From: Fusobacteriales bacterium
Lineage (GTDB): Bacteria; Fusobacteriota; Fusobacteriia; Fusobacteriales; Fusobacteriaceae
Direction of reading: 5' to 3'
Length of the DNA stretch: 64,000 nt
Assembly: GCA_020063625.1 (NCBI GenBank)
Contig: JAICDD010000004.1
Coordinates: forward strand, 1-64,000
The notes under the pieces are model-generated. The model was not told the origin of the DNA, made no database searches, and saw nothing but the letters and a program-made list of their open reading frames with translations. This document shows positions 39,044 through 48,714 of this stretch, one piece after another (the stretch's first letter is position 1; each line of letters starts with the position of its first letter). The position numbers and the translations under genes are program-made.

Positions 39044-39073
39044 ATTTCTAAAAAATATATATTTTTTAGAAAT
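39044..39073. promoter_or_regulatory. 30-base perfect palindrome between divergent genes
   Basis: ATTTCTAAAAAATAT joined to its exact reverse complement, with no spacer. It lies between the outer-membrane protein gene (minus) and the rimP promoter, ending two bases before the rimP -35 box. A TATAAT-like element for the minus-strand gene lies at 39034-39029. Candidate operator, or a cruciform; no regulator identified. Confidence 0.5.
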
Positions 39074-39075
39074 AC

Positions 39076-39104
39076 TTGATTTTTTTGCTTTAATATGTTA
39101 GAAT
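39076..39104 (+). promoter_or_regulatory. rimP-nusA-infB operon promoter
   Basis: TTGATT (39076-39081), 17-base spacer, TAGAAT (39099-39104), about 80 bases before rimP. Confidence 0.6.
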
Positions 39105-39128
39105 AAATTAGAAAAAATATGAACTGAT

Positions 39129-39160
39129 AAAAGAGTGAGCAGCTGCTCACTCTTTTATTT
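39129..39160 (+). terminator. Leader hairpin / attenuator of the rimP-nusA operon
   Basis: A 28-base perfect dyad, AAAAGAGTGAGCAG + CTGCTCACTCTTTT (39129-39156), followed by ATTT. It lies between the promoter and the rimP ribosome site, with GC-rich arms unusual for this genome. Behaves like a leader terminator; readthrough control is inferred. Confidence 0.7.
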
Positions 39161-39184
39161 AGTAAAAGTAAAAAAGAGGTGAAA

Positions 39185-39649
39185 ATGTTGGGAAAACAAA
39201 TCGAAGAAAAAATTGAAAAGATTGTTGAACCATATTTAAAAGATTTAGATATTGAATTGGTAGATGTTGAATATTTACAAGATGGAGCTTCTTGGTATGT
39301 GAGAGTTTATATTGAAAAATCAAATTATGAAGAAAATATAACTTTAGAAGATTGTGCAAAAGTAAGTGGACTTATTGAAGATGATATTGACAAATTAATA
39401 GAAGAAAAATACTATCTAGAGGTATCTTCTCCGGGACTTGAGAGACCTTTAAAAAAATTAAAAGATTATGAAAGGTTTGTAGGAGAAAAAATAAAAGTTT
39501 TATTAAAACATAAAATTGAAGATAAAAGAAATTATACAGGTGTTTTAGAAAATGTAAATGGAGAAACATTATTTTTAAATGTTGATGGAAAAAAACTAGA
39601 AATACCTTTTAATGAAGTAAAAAAAGGAAATTTAGTATTTGAATTTTAA
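39185..39649 (+). CDS. rimP: Ribosome maturation factor RimP
   Basis: About 154 residues. IEKIVEPYLKDLDIELVDVEYLQDGASWYVRVYIEK and the diagnostic YYLEVSSPGLERPLKKLKDYERFVGEKIKVLL, followed by the C-terminal SH3-like domain. It assists 30S subunit assembly. ATG 39185 follows AAGAGGTG. First gene of rimP-nusA-ylxR-infB-rbfA-recJ. Confidence 0.95.
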   Translation: MLGKQIEEKIEKIVEPYLKDLDIELVDVEYLQDGASWYVRVYIEKSNYEENITLEDCAKVSGLIEDDIDKLIEEKYYLEVSSPGLERPLKKLKDYERFVGEKIKVLLKHKIEDKRNYTGVLENVNGETLFLNVDGKKLEIPFNEVKKGNLVFEF

Positions 39650-39676
39650 TTCAATACTATTTAGGGAGGAAATAAA

Positions 39677-40729
39677 ATGAAGAACAAAGAGCAAAAAATA
39701 TTTTTGCAAGCTTTAGATGAACTTGAAAAAGAAAAAGGAATAACAAAAGAAAGTTTATTGGAAACAATAGAACAAGCTTTACTTGCTGCATATAAAAAGC
39801 AATATAGTGATGATGATAATGTAGAAGTTGTTATTGATAGAAAAACAGGTGATATAAAAGTATATGCAACTAAAGAAGTAGTTGAAACTGTTTATGATGA
39901 AGCACATGAAATAGATATAAAAGAAGCTAAAAAAATTGATAAAAAAGTAGAACTTTATGATGAAATAAAAGTAGAAGTTAATTGTGAAGAATTTAGAAGA
40001 AATGCTATTCAAAATGGGAAACAAATTGTTATACAAAAAGTAAGAGAAGCAGAAAGAAAAAATATATTTGAAAAATTTAAAGAAAAAGAGCATAAAATAA
40101 TAAATGGAATAATTAGAAGAATAGATGAAAGAAACAATATTTATATAGAATTTGATAAAATTGAAGCAGTTCTTCCTATGGTAGAGCAATCACAATCAGA
40201 TGTATATAGAGTAGGAGATAGAATAAAAGTATATGTTGTAGAAGTACAAGAAACAGGTAAATTTCCTAAAATAGTAATTTCTAGAAAACATGAAGGACTT
40301 TTAAGAGAGTTATTTAAAATAGAGATACCAGAAATAGAAGAAGGTGTTATAGAAATAAAAAGTATTGCTAGAGAAGCTGGAAGTAGAGCAAAAGTAGCAG
40401 TATATTCTAGTGATGAAACAATCGATACAATAGGAGCATGTATTGGTCAAAAAGGATTAAGAATAAAAGAGATAGTAGATGAATTAAATGGAGAAAAAAT
40501 AGATATAGTTGAATATAAAGAAGATAAAAAGAAATTTGTTTCAGCTGCTCTTAGTCCAGCAAGAGTTTATTCAGTAGAATTATTAGAAGATGAAGTTACA
40601 GCAAGAGTATTAGTAGATCCTTCACAATTATCTTTAGCAATAGGAAAAAATGGACAAAATGCAAGACTTGCAGCAAAACTTACAGGAATGAGAGTAGATA
40701 TAAAAACATTAGGAGAGGCAAATGAATAA
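39677..40729 (+). CDS. nusA: Transcription termination/antitermination factor NusA
   Basis: 350 residues: N-terminal RNA-polymerase-binding domain, S1 domain (KIINGIIRRIDERNNIYIEFDKIEAVLP), and two KH domains (IGACIGQKGLRIKEIVDELNGEKIDIVEY; SLAIGKNGQNARLAAKLTGMRVDI). It lacks the C-terminal acidic repeats of enterobacterial NusA, as most non-proteobacterial versions do. If the leader hairpin upstream is a real attenuator, NusA could modulate its own operon. It overlaps the next gene by eight bases. Confidence 0.97.
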   Translation: MKNKEQKIFLQALDELEKEKGITKESLLETIEQALLAAYKKQYSDDDNVEVVIDRKTGDIKVYATKEVVETVYDEAHEIDIKEAKKIDKKVELYDEIKVEVNCEEFRRNAIQNGKQIVIQKVREAERKNIFEKFKEKEHKIINGIIRRIDERNNIYIEFDKIEAVLPMVEQSQSDVYRVGDRIKVYVVEVQETGKFPKIVISRKHEGLLRELFKIEIPEIEEGVIEIKSIAREAGSRAKVAVYSSDETIDTIGACIGQKGLRIKEIVDELNGEKIDIVEYKEDKKKFVSAALSPARVYSVELLEDEVTARVLVDPSQLSLAIGKNGQNARLAAKLTGMRVDIKTLGEANE

Positions 40730-41252
40730 ACATGTACCACAAAGAACTTGTGTTATATGTAGAACAAAAAAAGATAAAAATGATTTTTTAAGATTAGTAA
40801 AAATAGATGGGAAGTTTATTTTTGATAAAGAAAAAAATAAACAAGCTAGAGGTTTTTATATATGTAAAGAAAAAGAATGTTTATTAAGAGTGTCAAAACA
40901 TAAAAAAATAAATATCTCTAGTGAAGAGATGTATAAAATGGCAAAAGAATTAGAAAAAATTAATACAGAAGAAAGATATATAAAAATATTAAATGTATTA
41001 TCTAAAAGTGATTCTTTATGTTTTGGAATGGAAATGACATTTGAAAATCAAAAAAAATTAGAGATGCTTATAATAGCAAAAGATGTTAGTCAAAAAAATA
41101 AAGAAAAATTGATAAAGTTATGTGCAGATAAAAATATTAAATATATAGAAGTAGCTACAAAAGAGATTTTAGGAAAATTCTTTGGTAAAGAGAGTATCAA
41201 TGTAATTGGAATAATGGATGAAAAAGTAGCTAATGGATTGAAAACACTTTAG
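40722..41252 (+). CDS. YlxR (DUF448) fused to an L7Ae/YlxQ-like domain
   Basis: 176 residues. Residues 1-80 are the YlxR RNA-binding fold with signature PQRTCVICRTKKDKNDFLRLVKIDGKF and KQARGFYICKEKECL. Residues 85-176 look like a ribosomal-protein L7Ae/YlxQ domain (EMTFENQKKLEMLIIAKDVSQKNKEKLIKLCADKNIKYIEVATKEILGKFFGKE, then VIGIMDEKVANGL). In Bacillus ylxR and ylxQ are separate adjacent genes at this same place between nusA and infB; here they form one frame. Translationally coupled to nusA by an eight-base overlap. Confidence 0.85.
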   Translation: MNKHVPQRTCVICRTKKDKNDFLRLVKIDGKFIFDKEKNKQARGFYICKEKECLLRVSKHKKINISSEEMYKMAKELEKINTEERYIKILNVLSKSDSLCFGMEMTFENQKKLEMLIIAKDVSQKNKEKLIKLCADKNIKYIEVATKEILGKFFGKESINVIGIMDEKVANGLKTL

Positions 41253-41264
41253 GAGGTGTTGCGT

Positions 41265-43328
41265 TTGAGAGTACACGAATTAGCAAAAAAATATAATAAA
41301 ACAAATAAAGAAATATTAGAACTTTTAACAGAATTAGGAATAGAAGCAAAGTCGCATTTATCAAAAGTAGCTGAGGATGCATTAGAGATAATAGTGGATG
41401 AATTAGAAACAGTAAAAAAAGCTGAAAAACAAAAAGAGGTAAAAAGTGCAACTAAAAAAGAGGTAAAAAATACTTCTAAAAATAAAAAAGATGACAAAAT
41501 AAAAGATAATAAAAAAACTAAAGAAACAAAAGAAATAAAAGAAACAAAAGAAGAGAATGATATAAAAGTAATTAAAATAACAGGTGATGAAATTACTTTA
41601 AAAGAGTTTGCAGAACAATTAAAATTAAATCCAACAGATTTAATAAAAAAACTATTTCTAAAAGGGAAAATGTTTACTATAAACAGTGTATTATCATATG
41701 AACAAGCTGAAGAATTAGCTCTTGAATATGATGCATTAATAGAAAAAGTAGAAATAGTAGAAGAAAGTTTTGGAGAGAAATTTTCATTAGAAGAAGAAGA
41801 TAAAGAGGAAAATTTAGAAGAAAGAGCTCCTATTATTACAATAATGGGACATGTTGACCATGGAAAAACATCACTTTTAGATACAATAAGAAAAACTAAT
41901 GTAGCAGATGGAGAAGCTGGAGGAATAACACAAAAAATAGGAGCCTATCAAGTAGAAAGACATGGTAAAAAGATTACATTTATAGATACACCAGGTCATG
42001 AGGCTTTTACAGAAATGAGAGCTAGAGGAGCTGAAGTTACAGATATAGCTATATTAATAGTAGCTGCAGATGATGGAGTAAAACCTCAAACAATAGAAGC
42101 TATATCACATGCAAAAGCTGCAAATGTACCAATAATAGTAGCAATAAATAAAATAGATAAACCAGGAGCAGATCCTACAAGAGTAAGAACAGAATTAATG
42201 GAATATGGACTTATAGCACCTGAATGGGGTGGAGATACTGAATTTGTTGAAATATCTGCAAAATTTAATAAAAATATAGATGAATTATTAGAAACTATTT
42301 TATTAACAGCTGAAATTTTAGAACTAAAAGCAGATTTCAAAAAAAGAGCAAAAGGAATAGTATTAGAATCAAGACTTGATCCAAAACTAGGACCTGTTGC
42401 AGATGTTTTAATAAAAGAAGGAAATCTAAAAGTTGGAGAAGTATTTGTATGTGATGAAACATTTGGAAAAGTAAGAGCACTTATAAATGATAAAGGTGAA
42501 AGAGTAAAAAAAGTATATGCTTCTCAACCGGTAGAAATATTAGGATTTGATACAGTTCCAAATGCGGGAGATGTACTTTATGCTATAAAAAATGAAAAAC
42601 AAGCTAAAAAAATAGTTGAAGAAGTAATCAAACAGAAAAAATTAAAAGAACAAAATAGAACAAAACATGTTAGCTTAGAAAGTTTTTCTAAACAATTAGA
42701 AGCTGAAAAATTAAAAGAATTAAAATTAATTTTAAGAGCTGATTCAAAAGGGTCTGTTGAAGCATTAAGAGATTCGTTAAATAAATTATCAAATGATGAA
42801 GTAGCAGTGAATATAATTCAAGCAGCAGCAGGAGCTATAACAGAAAGTGATATAATGCTTGCTGAAGCATCTGATGCTATAATAATAGGATTCCATGTAA
42901 GACCTACAACTAAAGCTATAAAAGCAGCTGAAAAAGCAGGAGTAGAAATAAGAACTCATAATGTTATATATCATATAACAGAAGAAATAGAAAAAGCGCT
43001 TACAGGTATGCTAGAACCTGAATATAAAGAAGTATATCTTGGAAGAATAGAAATAAAAAAAGTGTTTAAAATATCTAAAGTAGGAAATATAGCTGGATGT
43101 TTAGTAGAAGATGGTAAAGTAAGAAGAACATCAAATGTAAGAGTACTTAGAGATAATGTTGTAATATATGATGGGAAACTAGCATCATTAAAAAGATATC
43201 AAAATGACGCAAGTGAAGTTGTAGCAGGACAAGAATGTGGATTACATCTTGAAAACTTTAATGATATTAAAGAAGGAGATGTAGTAGAAGCATATGAATT
43301 AGAAGAGGTAAAAAGAACATTAAGATAA
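41265..43328 (+). CDS. infB: Translation initiation factor IF-2
   Basis: About 687 residues. N-terminal helix motif RVHELAKKYNKTNKEILELL, a Lys/Glu/Thr-rich linker, then the GTPase domain with G1 GHVDHGKTSLLD, G3 DTPGHEAFTEMRARG and G4 NKIDKPGADP. The C-terminal fMet-tRNA-binding domains follow. It delivers initiator tRNA to the 30S subunit. I use TTG 41265, six bases after AGGAGGTG; the track start GTG 41256 lies inside that ribosome site. Confidence 0.97.
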   Translation: MRVHELAKKYNKTNKEILELLTELGIEAKSHLSKVAEDALEIIVDELETVKKAEKQKEVKSATKKEVKNTSKNKKDDKIKDNKKTKETKEIKETKEENDIKVIKITGDEITLKEFAEQLKLNPTDLIKKLFLKGKMFTINSVLSYEQAEELALEYDALIEKVEIVEESFGEKFSLEEEDKEENLEERAPIITIMGHVDHGKTSLLDTIRKTNVADGEAGGITQKIGAYQVERHGKKITFIDTPGHEAFTEMRARGAEVTDIAILIVAADDGVKPQTIEAISHAKAANVPIIVAINKIDKPGADPTRVRTELMEYGLIAPEWGGDTEFVEISAKFNKNIDELLETILLTAEILELKADFKKRAKGIVLESRLDPKLGPVADVLIKEGNLKVGEVFVCDETFGKVRALINDKGERVKKVYASQPVEILGFDTVPNAGDVLYAIKNEKQAKKIVEEVIKQKKLKEQNRTKHVSLESFSKQLEAEKLKELKLILRADSKGSVEALRDSLNKLSNDEVAVNIIQAAAGAITESDIMLAEASDAIIIGFHVRPTTKAIKAAEKAGVEIRTHNVIYHITEEIEKALTGMLEPEYKEVYLGRIEIKKVFKISKVGNIAGCLVEDGKVRRTSNVRVLRDNVVIYDGKLASLKRYQNDASEVVAGQECGLHLENFNDIKEGDVVEAYELEEVKRTLR

Positions 43329-43358
43329 TGTTTGAATTAGAAAGAAGAGTGAATGACT

Positions 43359-43712
43359 ATGAATCAAAAAAGAAAAGCTATTATAGAAAAAGAGATAATG
43401 AAAGTCATTTCAAACCTACTTTTTTTGGAGATAAAAAACCCAAAGATAAAAGAGGGGATGATATCAGTAACTAAAGTAGATGTAAGTAATGATATGAGAT
43501 ATGCTGATGTTTATTTCAGTATATTACCATATAAAGGTGAAGAAGTAGATAATGATAAAATACTCCAAGGATTAAATGAAGTAAGAAGTTTTATGAGAAA
43601 AAGAGTTGGAGAAGAAATAAATTTAAGATATACTCCAGAGATAAGAGTACATATAGATGATACTATTTCATATGGTGTAAAAATATCAAAACTAATTAAT
43701 GATTTGAAATAG
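43359..43712 (+). CDS. rbfA: Ribosome-binding factor A
   Basis: About 117 residues, one KH-like domain: KEIMKVISNLLFLEIKNPKIKEGMISVTKVDVSNDMRYADVYFSILP and a C-terminal LRYTPEIRVHIDDTISYGVKISKLI. It matures 16S rRNA in 30S assembly. Two in-frame ATGs exist (43353 and 43359); the second has better spacing from AAGAGTG, but the first cannot be excluded. Confidence 0.93.
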   Translation: MNQKRKAIIEKEIMKVISNLLFLEIKNPKIKEGMISVTKVDVSNDMRYADVYFSILPYKGEEVDNDKILQGLNEVRSFMRKRVGEEINLRYTPEIRVHIDDTISYGVKISKLINDLK

Positions 43713-43725
43713 TAGGGGTGCTGTT

Positions 43726-45432
43726 ATGAAATGGGAATATAGTAAAGTGGATAATGAAACATTACTAAAAAAAGCTACTGAATTTAATAAAAGTTTATTT
43801 TTAACAACTCTATTGTTAAATAGAAATATGAATGAAAAATATGAAGTAGAAGATTTTTTAAATATAGATTTTACAAAGCTTCATAATCCTATGGAATTTG
43901 AAAAAATGGATGAAGTTGTTAAAAAAATAATCAAATTAAAAGAAGAAAAATCTAAAATATTTATTTATGGAGATTATGATGTAGATGGAATTACTGCTGC
44001 AGCTTTTTTAGTAATTGTCTTTAGAAACATTGGGATTGAGGTAAACTACTATATTCCTAATCGAATGGAAGAAGGATATGGATTAAATAAAAAAGCAATA
44101 AATGAAATAGCTACAAGAGAAGGTAAATTAATAATAACAGTAGATACTGGAATTAATTCTCTAGAAGAGATAAGATATGCAAAATCTTTAGGAATAGATA
44201 TAGTAATAACAGATCATCATAAATTAGTAGAAGAAGATGATAAATCAATAGTTACAATTAATCCCAAATTAAGTAAAAATTATAAATTTCAATTTCTTTC
44301 TGGAGCTGGAGTAGCTTTAAAATTAGCAGAAGCTGTATATATAGCACTTAATGAAGATTTAAATAAAATTTATGAATATATAGATATTATAATGATAGGA
44401 ACAGTGGCAGATGTAGTTCCTATGATAGATGAAAATAGAATAATAATAAAAAATGGATTAAAAAAAATAAAAAATACTAATGTAAAAGGACTTGTATATT
44501 TATTAAAGTATTTAAGATTTAATAAAAAAGATATTACAACAACAGATATTAGTTTTTTTATATCACCACTTTTAAATGCTCTAGGTAGAGTAGGAAATTC
44601 AAGAGTTGGAGTAGAATTCTTTTTAGAACAAGATGAATTTAATATATATGATATAATAGAAGAGATGAAAAAATTAAATAAAAAAAGAAGAGCTCTTGAA
44701 AAAATAATATTTAATGAAATAGATAAAAAATATGAAAATGTAGAGAACATAAAATATATATTTGAAGTATCAGAGAAATGGCACCCTGGGGTAATAGGAG
44801 TTGTTTCATCTAGACTTTCTATAAAATATAATGTTCCTGTATTTATTGTAAGTACAAGAAATGGAGTAGGGAAAGCTTCTTGTAGGAGTATATCAGGAAT
44901 AAATATATTTAATGTACTATCTCAAATATCTCATAAATTTAATAGATTTGGTGGTCATGATTTAGCCGCTGGATTTGTGGCAAATATTAATGATTTAGAA
45001 GAGATAAAAGAGTTAGTAGGAGAATATATTTTGAAAAATGGAGATAAAAAGCAAAAAAAACAAATAAATATAGATTGTGAATTAAAATTAGAAGATATTA
45101 ATGATGAAATATTAAAAGATTTACAAGAGTTATCACCTTATGGACTTGGAAATTTGGAACCACTTTTTTTAGATAAAGATGTAGAGTTTGTAAATACTAA
45201 AAAATTTGGGGTAGACGATAGACATTTTAAGACATTTATTAAAAAAGATAAAAAATTATATTCTGCAGTAGGATTTAATTTAGGTCATAAAATAGATGAA
45301 CAAAATTGTATAGTACAAAAATTTGATATAGTCTATTATCCCGAAAAAGTTTTTTATAAAGGTGAAGAGATACTACAAATAAAAATAAAAGATTTTAGAA
45401 TAAAAGATGAATTTTATAATATTTTTAAATAA
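43726..45432 (+). CDS. recJ: Single-stranded-DNA-specific exonuclease RecJ
   Basis: A 568-residue DHH-family 5'-3' exonuclease. Metal-binding motifs: IYGDYDVDGITAAAFL, ITVDTGINS, VITDHHKL, and the aspartate in MIGTVADVVPM. The DHHA1 region has NALGRVGNSRVGVEFF, GVIGVVSSRLSIKYNVP and FNRFGGHDLAAGF. It acts in recombination and base-excision repair. It is the last gene of the rimP operon, 13 bases after rbfA. Confidence 0.95.
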   Translation: MKWEYSKVDNETLLKKATEFNKSLFLTTLLLNRNMNEKYEVEDFLNIDFTKLHNPMEFEKMDEVVKKIIKLKEEKSKIFIYGDYDVDGITAAAFLVIVFRNIGIEVNYYIPNRMEEGYGLNKKAINEIATREGKLIITVDTGINSLEEIRYAKSLGIDIVITDHHKLVEEDDKSIVTINPKLSKNYKFQFLSGAGVALKLAEAVYIALNEDLNKIYEYIDIIMIGTVADVVPMIDENRIIIKNGLKKIKNTNVKGLVYLLKYLRFNKKDITTTDISFFISPLLNALGRVGNSRVGVEFFLEQDEFNIYDIIEEMKKLNKKRRALEKIIFNEIDKKYENVENIKYIFEVSEKWHPGVIGVVSSRLSIKYNVPVFIVSTRNGVGKASCRSISGINIFNVLSQISHKFNRFGGHDLAAGFVANINDLEEIKELVGEYILKNGDKKQKKQINIDCELKLEDINDEILKDLQELSPYGLGNLEPLFLDKDVEFVNTKKFGVDDRHFKTFIKKDKKLYSAVGFNLGHKIDEQNCIVQKFDIVYYPEKVFYKGEEILQIKIKDFRIKDEFYNIFK

Positions 45433-45477
45433 ATAATGAAATAAACTATATTTTTAAATAACTTTAAGGAGGAAAAA

Positions 45478-46767
45478 ATGTCAGTAGAAATTAAAAACTT
45501 AGAAAATTCTGTAGTAGAAATAACATTAAATTTAGAAGGTGAAGAAGTATCTAAAAAAAGAGAAGAGATACTTAAAAATATACAATCAAAAGTAGAAATG
45601 CCAGGATTCAGAAAAGGAAAAGCACCACTTTCATTAATTGAAAAAAACTTTGGAGCTAATATAAAAGAAGAATTAACAGATGAATTATTAAAAGCTAATT
45701 ATGAAAAAATAGTTATAGAAAATAACTTAAAACCAGTAGATTATTTAAAAACTGTAGAAATAAAATTAGAAGAAGATAAATTCCATGGAGTATTTACAGT
45801 AGAAGTATTCCCAGAAGTTGAATTAGGAGAATACAAAGGATTAGAAGTAACAAAAGAAGAAGTAGTAGTAACAGATGAAGATGTAGAAGATGAAATTAAA
45901 GCAATGTTAGATGCTGATGCTAAATTAGAAGATGCTGAAGATGATTATGCAGCTCAATTAGGAGATACAGTAAATATTGATTTTGAAGGATTTTTAGATG
46001 GAGTTGCTTTTGATGGTGGAAAAGGTGAAAATTATCCATTATCACTTGGGTCAAAAACTTTTATAGATAACTTTGAAGAGCAATTAGTAGGATATAAAAA
46101 AGGGCAAGAGGGAGAAATAAATGTAACTTTCCCTGAAAGTTATTTTAAACCTGAATTAGCAGGAAAACCTGTTATGTTTAAAGTAAAAGTAAATTCTATT
46201 AAGAAAAATGTAAAACCTGAATTAAATGATGAATTTGCAAAAGAAAAAGGATATGAATCAGTAGAAGATTTAAAAACTAAAAAAAGAGAAGAAATGGAAA
46301 ATAGAGAAAAAACAAGAGTAGAAAATGAATTTAGAAATAATGTAGTAGATGCAGCAGTAAATAATGCAAAAGTATCAGTACCATCATCTATGGTAGCTAG
46401 AGAAACTGAAGCTAGAATAAGAGATTTTGAAAATCAATTAAAAATGCAAGGTGCTACATTAGAAATGTATATGCAAATGTCTGGATTAACAAAAGATGCT
46501 TTAGTAAATCAATTACAACCATTATCTGAAAATAAAGTTAAAAGTGATTTAGTACTTGGAAAAATAGCTGAAGTAGAAAATGTAGAAGTAAATGAAGAAG
46601 AATTAAATGCAAAAGTAAATGAAATAGCTGCTATGTATAATATGGAAACTGAAAAATTAATAGAAGAATTAACAAAAGCTAAAACATTAGAAAACTTTAA
46701 AGAAAATTTAAAAGTTGATTTACAAATACAAAAAACTATAGATTTATTAGTAGGAAATGTAAAATAA
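45478..46767 (+). CDS. tig: Trigger factor
   Basis: 429 residues: ribosome-binding domain with signature MPGFRKGKAPLSLIEKNFG, a PPIase (FKBP-like) domain from about 155 to 240 (GDTVNIDFEGFLDGVAFDGGKGENYPLSLGSKTFIDNFEEQLVG), and a long helical C-terminal domain. It binds nascent chains at the ribosome exit. AAGGAGG precedes the ATG. First of tig-clpP-clpX-lon, a classic proteostasis cluster. Confidence 0.97.
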   Translation: MSVEIKNLENSVVEITLNLEGEEVSKKREEILKNIQSKVEMPGFRKGKAPLSLIEKNFGANIKEELTDELLKANYEKIVIENNLKPVDYLKTVEIKLEEDKFHGVFTVEVFPEVELGEYKGLEVTKEEVVVTDEDVEDEIKAMLDADAKLEDAEDDYAAQLGDTVNIDFEGFLDGVAFDGGKGENYPLSLGSKTFIDNFEEQLVGYKKGQEGEINVTFPESYFKPELAGKPVMFKVKVNSIKKNVKPELNDEFAKEKGYESVEDLKTKKREEMENREKTRVENEFRNNVVDAAVNNAKVSVPSSMVARETEARIRDFENQLKMQGATLEMYMQMSGLTKDALVNQLQPLSENKVKSDLVLGKIAEVENVEVNEEELNAKVNEIAAMYNMETEKLIEELTKAKTLENFKENLKVDLQIQKTIDLLVGNVK

Positions 46768-46788
46768 TTAAAATTTAAATAATTTATA

Positions 46789-46812
46789 AAGGACAGAATG
46801 TATTCTGTCCTT
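46789..46812 (+). other. Intergenic hairpin between tig and clpP
   Basis: AAGGACAGAAT / ATTCTGTCCTT, an 11 bp perfect stem with a 2-base loop. It lacks a U-run, so termination is uncertain; it may be a partial terminator or an RNA-processing/stability element. Confidence 0.6.
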
Positions 46813-46846
46813 AAATTCTAATTAAACATAACTAGGAGGTATTACT

Positions 46847-47437
46847 ATGTATAATCCTATGGTAATAGAGAATACAGGAAGAGGAGAAAGAGCCTATGAT
46901 ATATATTCTAGATTATTAAAAGATAGAATAGTATTTATAGGGACAGAAATAGATGATGTAGTTGCAAATTCAATAGTTGCACAACTTTTATTTTTAGAAG
47001 CAGAAGATCCAGAAAAAGATATAACAATGTATATAAATAGTCCAGGTGGAGTAATAACAGCAGGACTTGCTATATATGATACAATGCAATATATAAAACC
47101 AGATGTATCAACTGTATGCATAGGTCAAGCAGCAAGTATGGGAGCATTACTTCTTACAGCAGGAACTAAAGGAAAAAGATATGCACTTGAAAATTCTAGA
47201 ATAATGATTCATCAACCACTTGGTGGAGCTAGGGGACAAGCTACAGACATAGAAATACAAGCAAAAGAGATACTTAGAATGAAAGAGATAACATCAAATA
47301 TTATTGCAAAACATACAGGTAAAAAAATAAAAGATGTATATAAAGATACTGAAAGAGATAATTTTATGAGTGCTGAAGAAGCTAAAAATTATGGATTAAT
47401 AGATAAAGTTTTTTATAATGATAGAGGTGAAAAATAA
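46847..47437 (+). CDS. clpP: ATP-dependent Clp protease proteolytic subunit
   Basis: 196 residues with the full catalytic triad: S97 in [12 protein letters not shown]122 in [12 protein letters not shown], and D171 in ERDNFMS. It assembles into a double heptamer and degrades substrates unfolded by ClpX, encoded next. Its TAA stop shares one base with the clpX ATG (taatg), so the two are translationally coupled. AGGAGGT precedes the start. Confidence 0.98.
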   Translation: MYNPMVIENTGRGERAYDIYSRLLKDRIVFIGTEIDDVVANSIVAQLLFLEAEDPEKDITMYINSPGGVITAGLAIYDTMQYIKPDVSTVCIGQAASMGALLLTAGTKGKRYALENSRIMIHQPLGGARGQATDIEIQAKEILRMKEITSNIIAKHTGKKIKDVYKDTERDNFMSAEEAKNYGLIDKVFYNDRGEK

Positions 47438-48681
47438 TGCTAGATAGAAAACAACCTCATTGTTCATTTTGTGGGAAAAAAGAGAGTGAAGTATATAAAT
47501 TAATATCAGGAGTAGAAGCGTATATATGTGATGAATGTGTAGAAGCTTGTGAAGAGCTTTTAGCAATGGAATTTGAAACTGATGAAATAAAAGAGTTATC
47601 ATCATTTGCTAATGTAAATTTATTAAAACCTATTGAAATAAAACAAAAATTAGATGAATATGTAATAGGACAAAATGAAGCAAAAAAAACATTAGCAGTA
47701 TCTGTATATAATCATTATAAAAGAATTTTACATAAAGATACTAAAAAACATGACGATGATGTAGAATTACAAAAATCAAATGTATTATTAATAGGTCCAA
47801 CAGGTTCAGGGAAAACACTTCTTGCAGAGACACTAGCTAGAACTCTTAATGTACCATTTGCTATTGCAGATGCGACTACTCTTACAGAAGCAGGATATGT
47901 AGGAGATGACGTAGAAAATGTATTAGTAAGATTATTGCATGCAGCAGAAATGGATATAAAAGCAGCAGAAAGAGGAATAATATATATTGATGAGATAGAT
48001 AAGATTGCTAGAAAATCTGAAAATGTATCAATAACAAGAGATGTATCTGGAGAAGGAGTTCAACAAGCATTATTAAAAATAATAGAAGGAACTAAAGCTA
48101 CTGTTCCTCCTCAAGGTGGAAGGAAACATCCACATCAAGAACTTATAGAGATAGATACAAAAAATATTTTATTTATAGTTGGAGGAGCTTTTGAGGGACT
48201 AGATAAAAAAATAAAAGAAAGAACAGAAAAAAAATCAATGGGATTTGGTTCTGAAATCAAAAAAAATAAAGAGGAAGATGAAGGAAAAATAATCCAACAA
48301 GTTCTTCCAGAAGATTTGGTAAGACATGGATTAATACCAGAATTAATAGGAAGACTACCTATAATAACTACTTTAGAGAGTTTAAATGAAGAGGCGTTAA
48401 TTAGAATATTAACAGAACCTAAAAATTCTTTAGTAAAACAATATAAAAAGTTTTTTGAACTTGAAGATGTAGAGCTTGAATTTGAAGAGGAAGCATTAAA
48501 AAATATTGCAAAAAAAGCGATACAAAGAAAAATAGGGGCTAGAGGGCTTCGTTCTATAATGGAGCATGTAATGTTAGACTTAATGTATGATATACCATCT
48601 AATGAAAATGTAAAAAAAGTAATAATTACTAAAGAAGCAATTGACGATAGAAGTAAAGTTATTATAGAATATAATAGTTAA
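47437..48681 (+). CDS. clpX: ATP-dependent Clp protease ATP-binding subunit ClpX
   Basis: 414 residues. N-terminal zinc-binding domain ([17 protein letters not shown] and [10 protein letters not shown]); AAA+ module with Walker [16 protein letters not shown] and Walker [14 protein letters not shown], and [20 protein letters not shown] in the C-terminal small domain. It unfolds tagged proteins and feeds them to ClpP. Directly coupled to clpP. Confidence 0.98.
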   Translation: MLDRKQPHCSFCGKKESEVYKLISGVEAYICDECVEACEELLAMEFETDEIKELSSFANVNLLKPIEIKQKLDEYVIGQNEAKKTLAVSVYNHYKRILHKDTKKHDDDVELQKSNVLLIGPTGSGKTLLAETLARTLNVPFAIADATTLTEAGYVGDDVENVLVRLLHAAEMDIKAAERGIIYIDEIDKIARKSENVSITRDVSGEGVQQALLKIIEGTKATVPPQGGRKHPHQELIEIDTKNILFIVGGAFEGLDKKIKERTEKKSMGFGSEIKKNKEEDEGKIIQQVLPEDLVRHGLIPELIGRLPIITTLESLNEEALIRILTEPKNSLVKQYKKFFELEDVELEFEEEALKNIAKKAIQRKIGARGLRSIMEHVMLDLMYDIPSNENVKKVIITKEAIDDRSKVIIEYNS

Positions 48682-48714
48682 TTCTATAATTTAGAGAGAA
48701 AGGGAAGTGATAAA

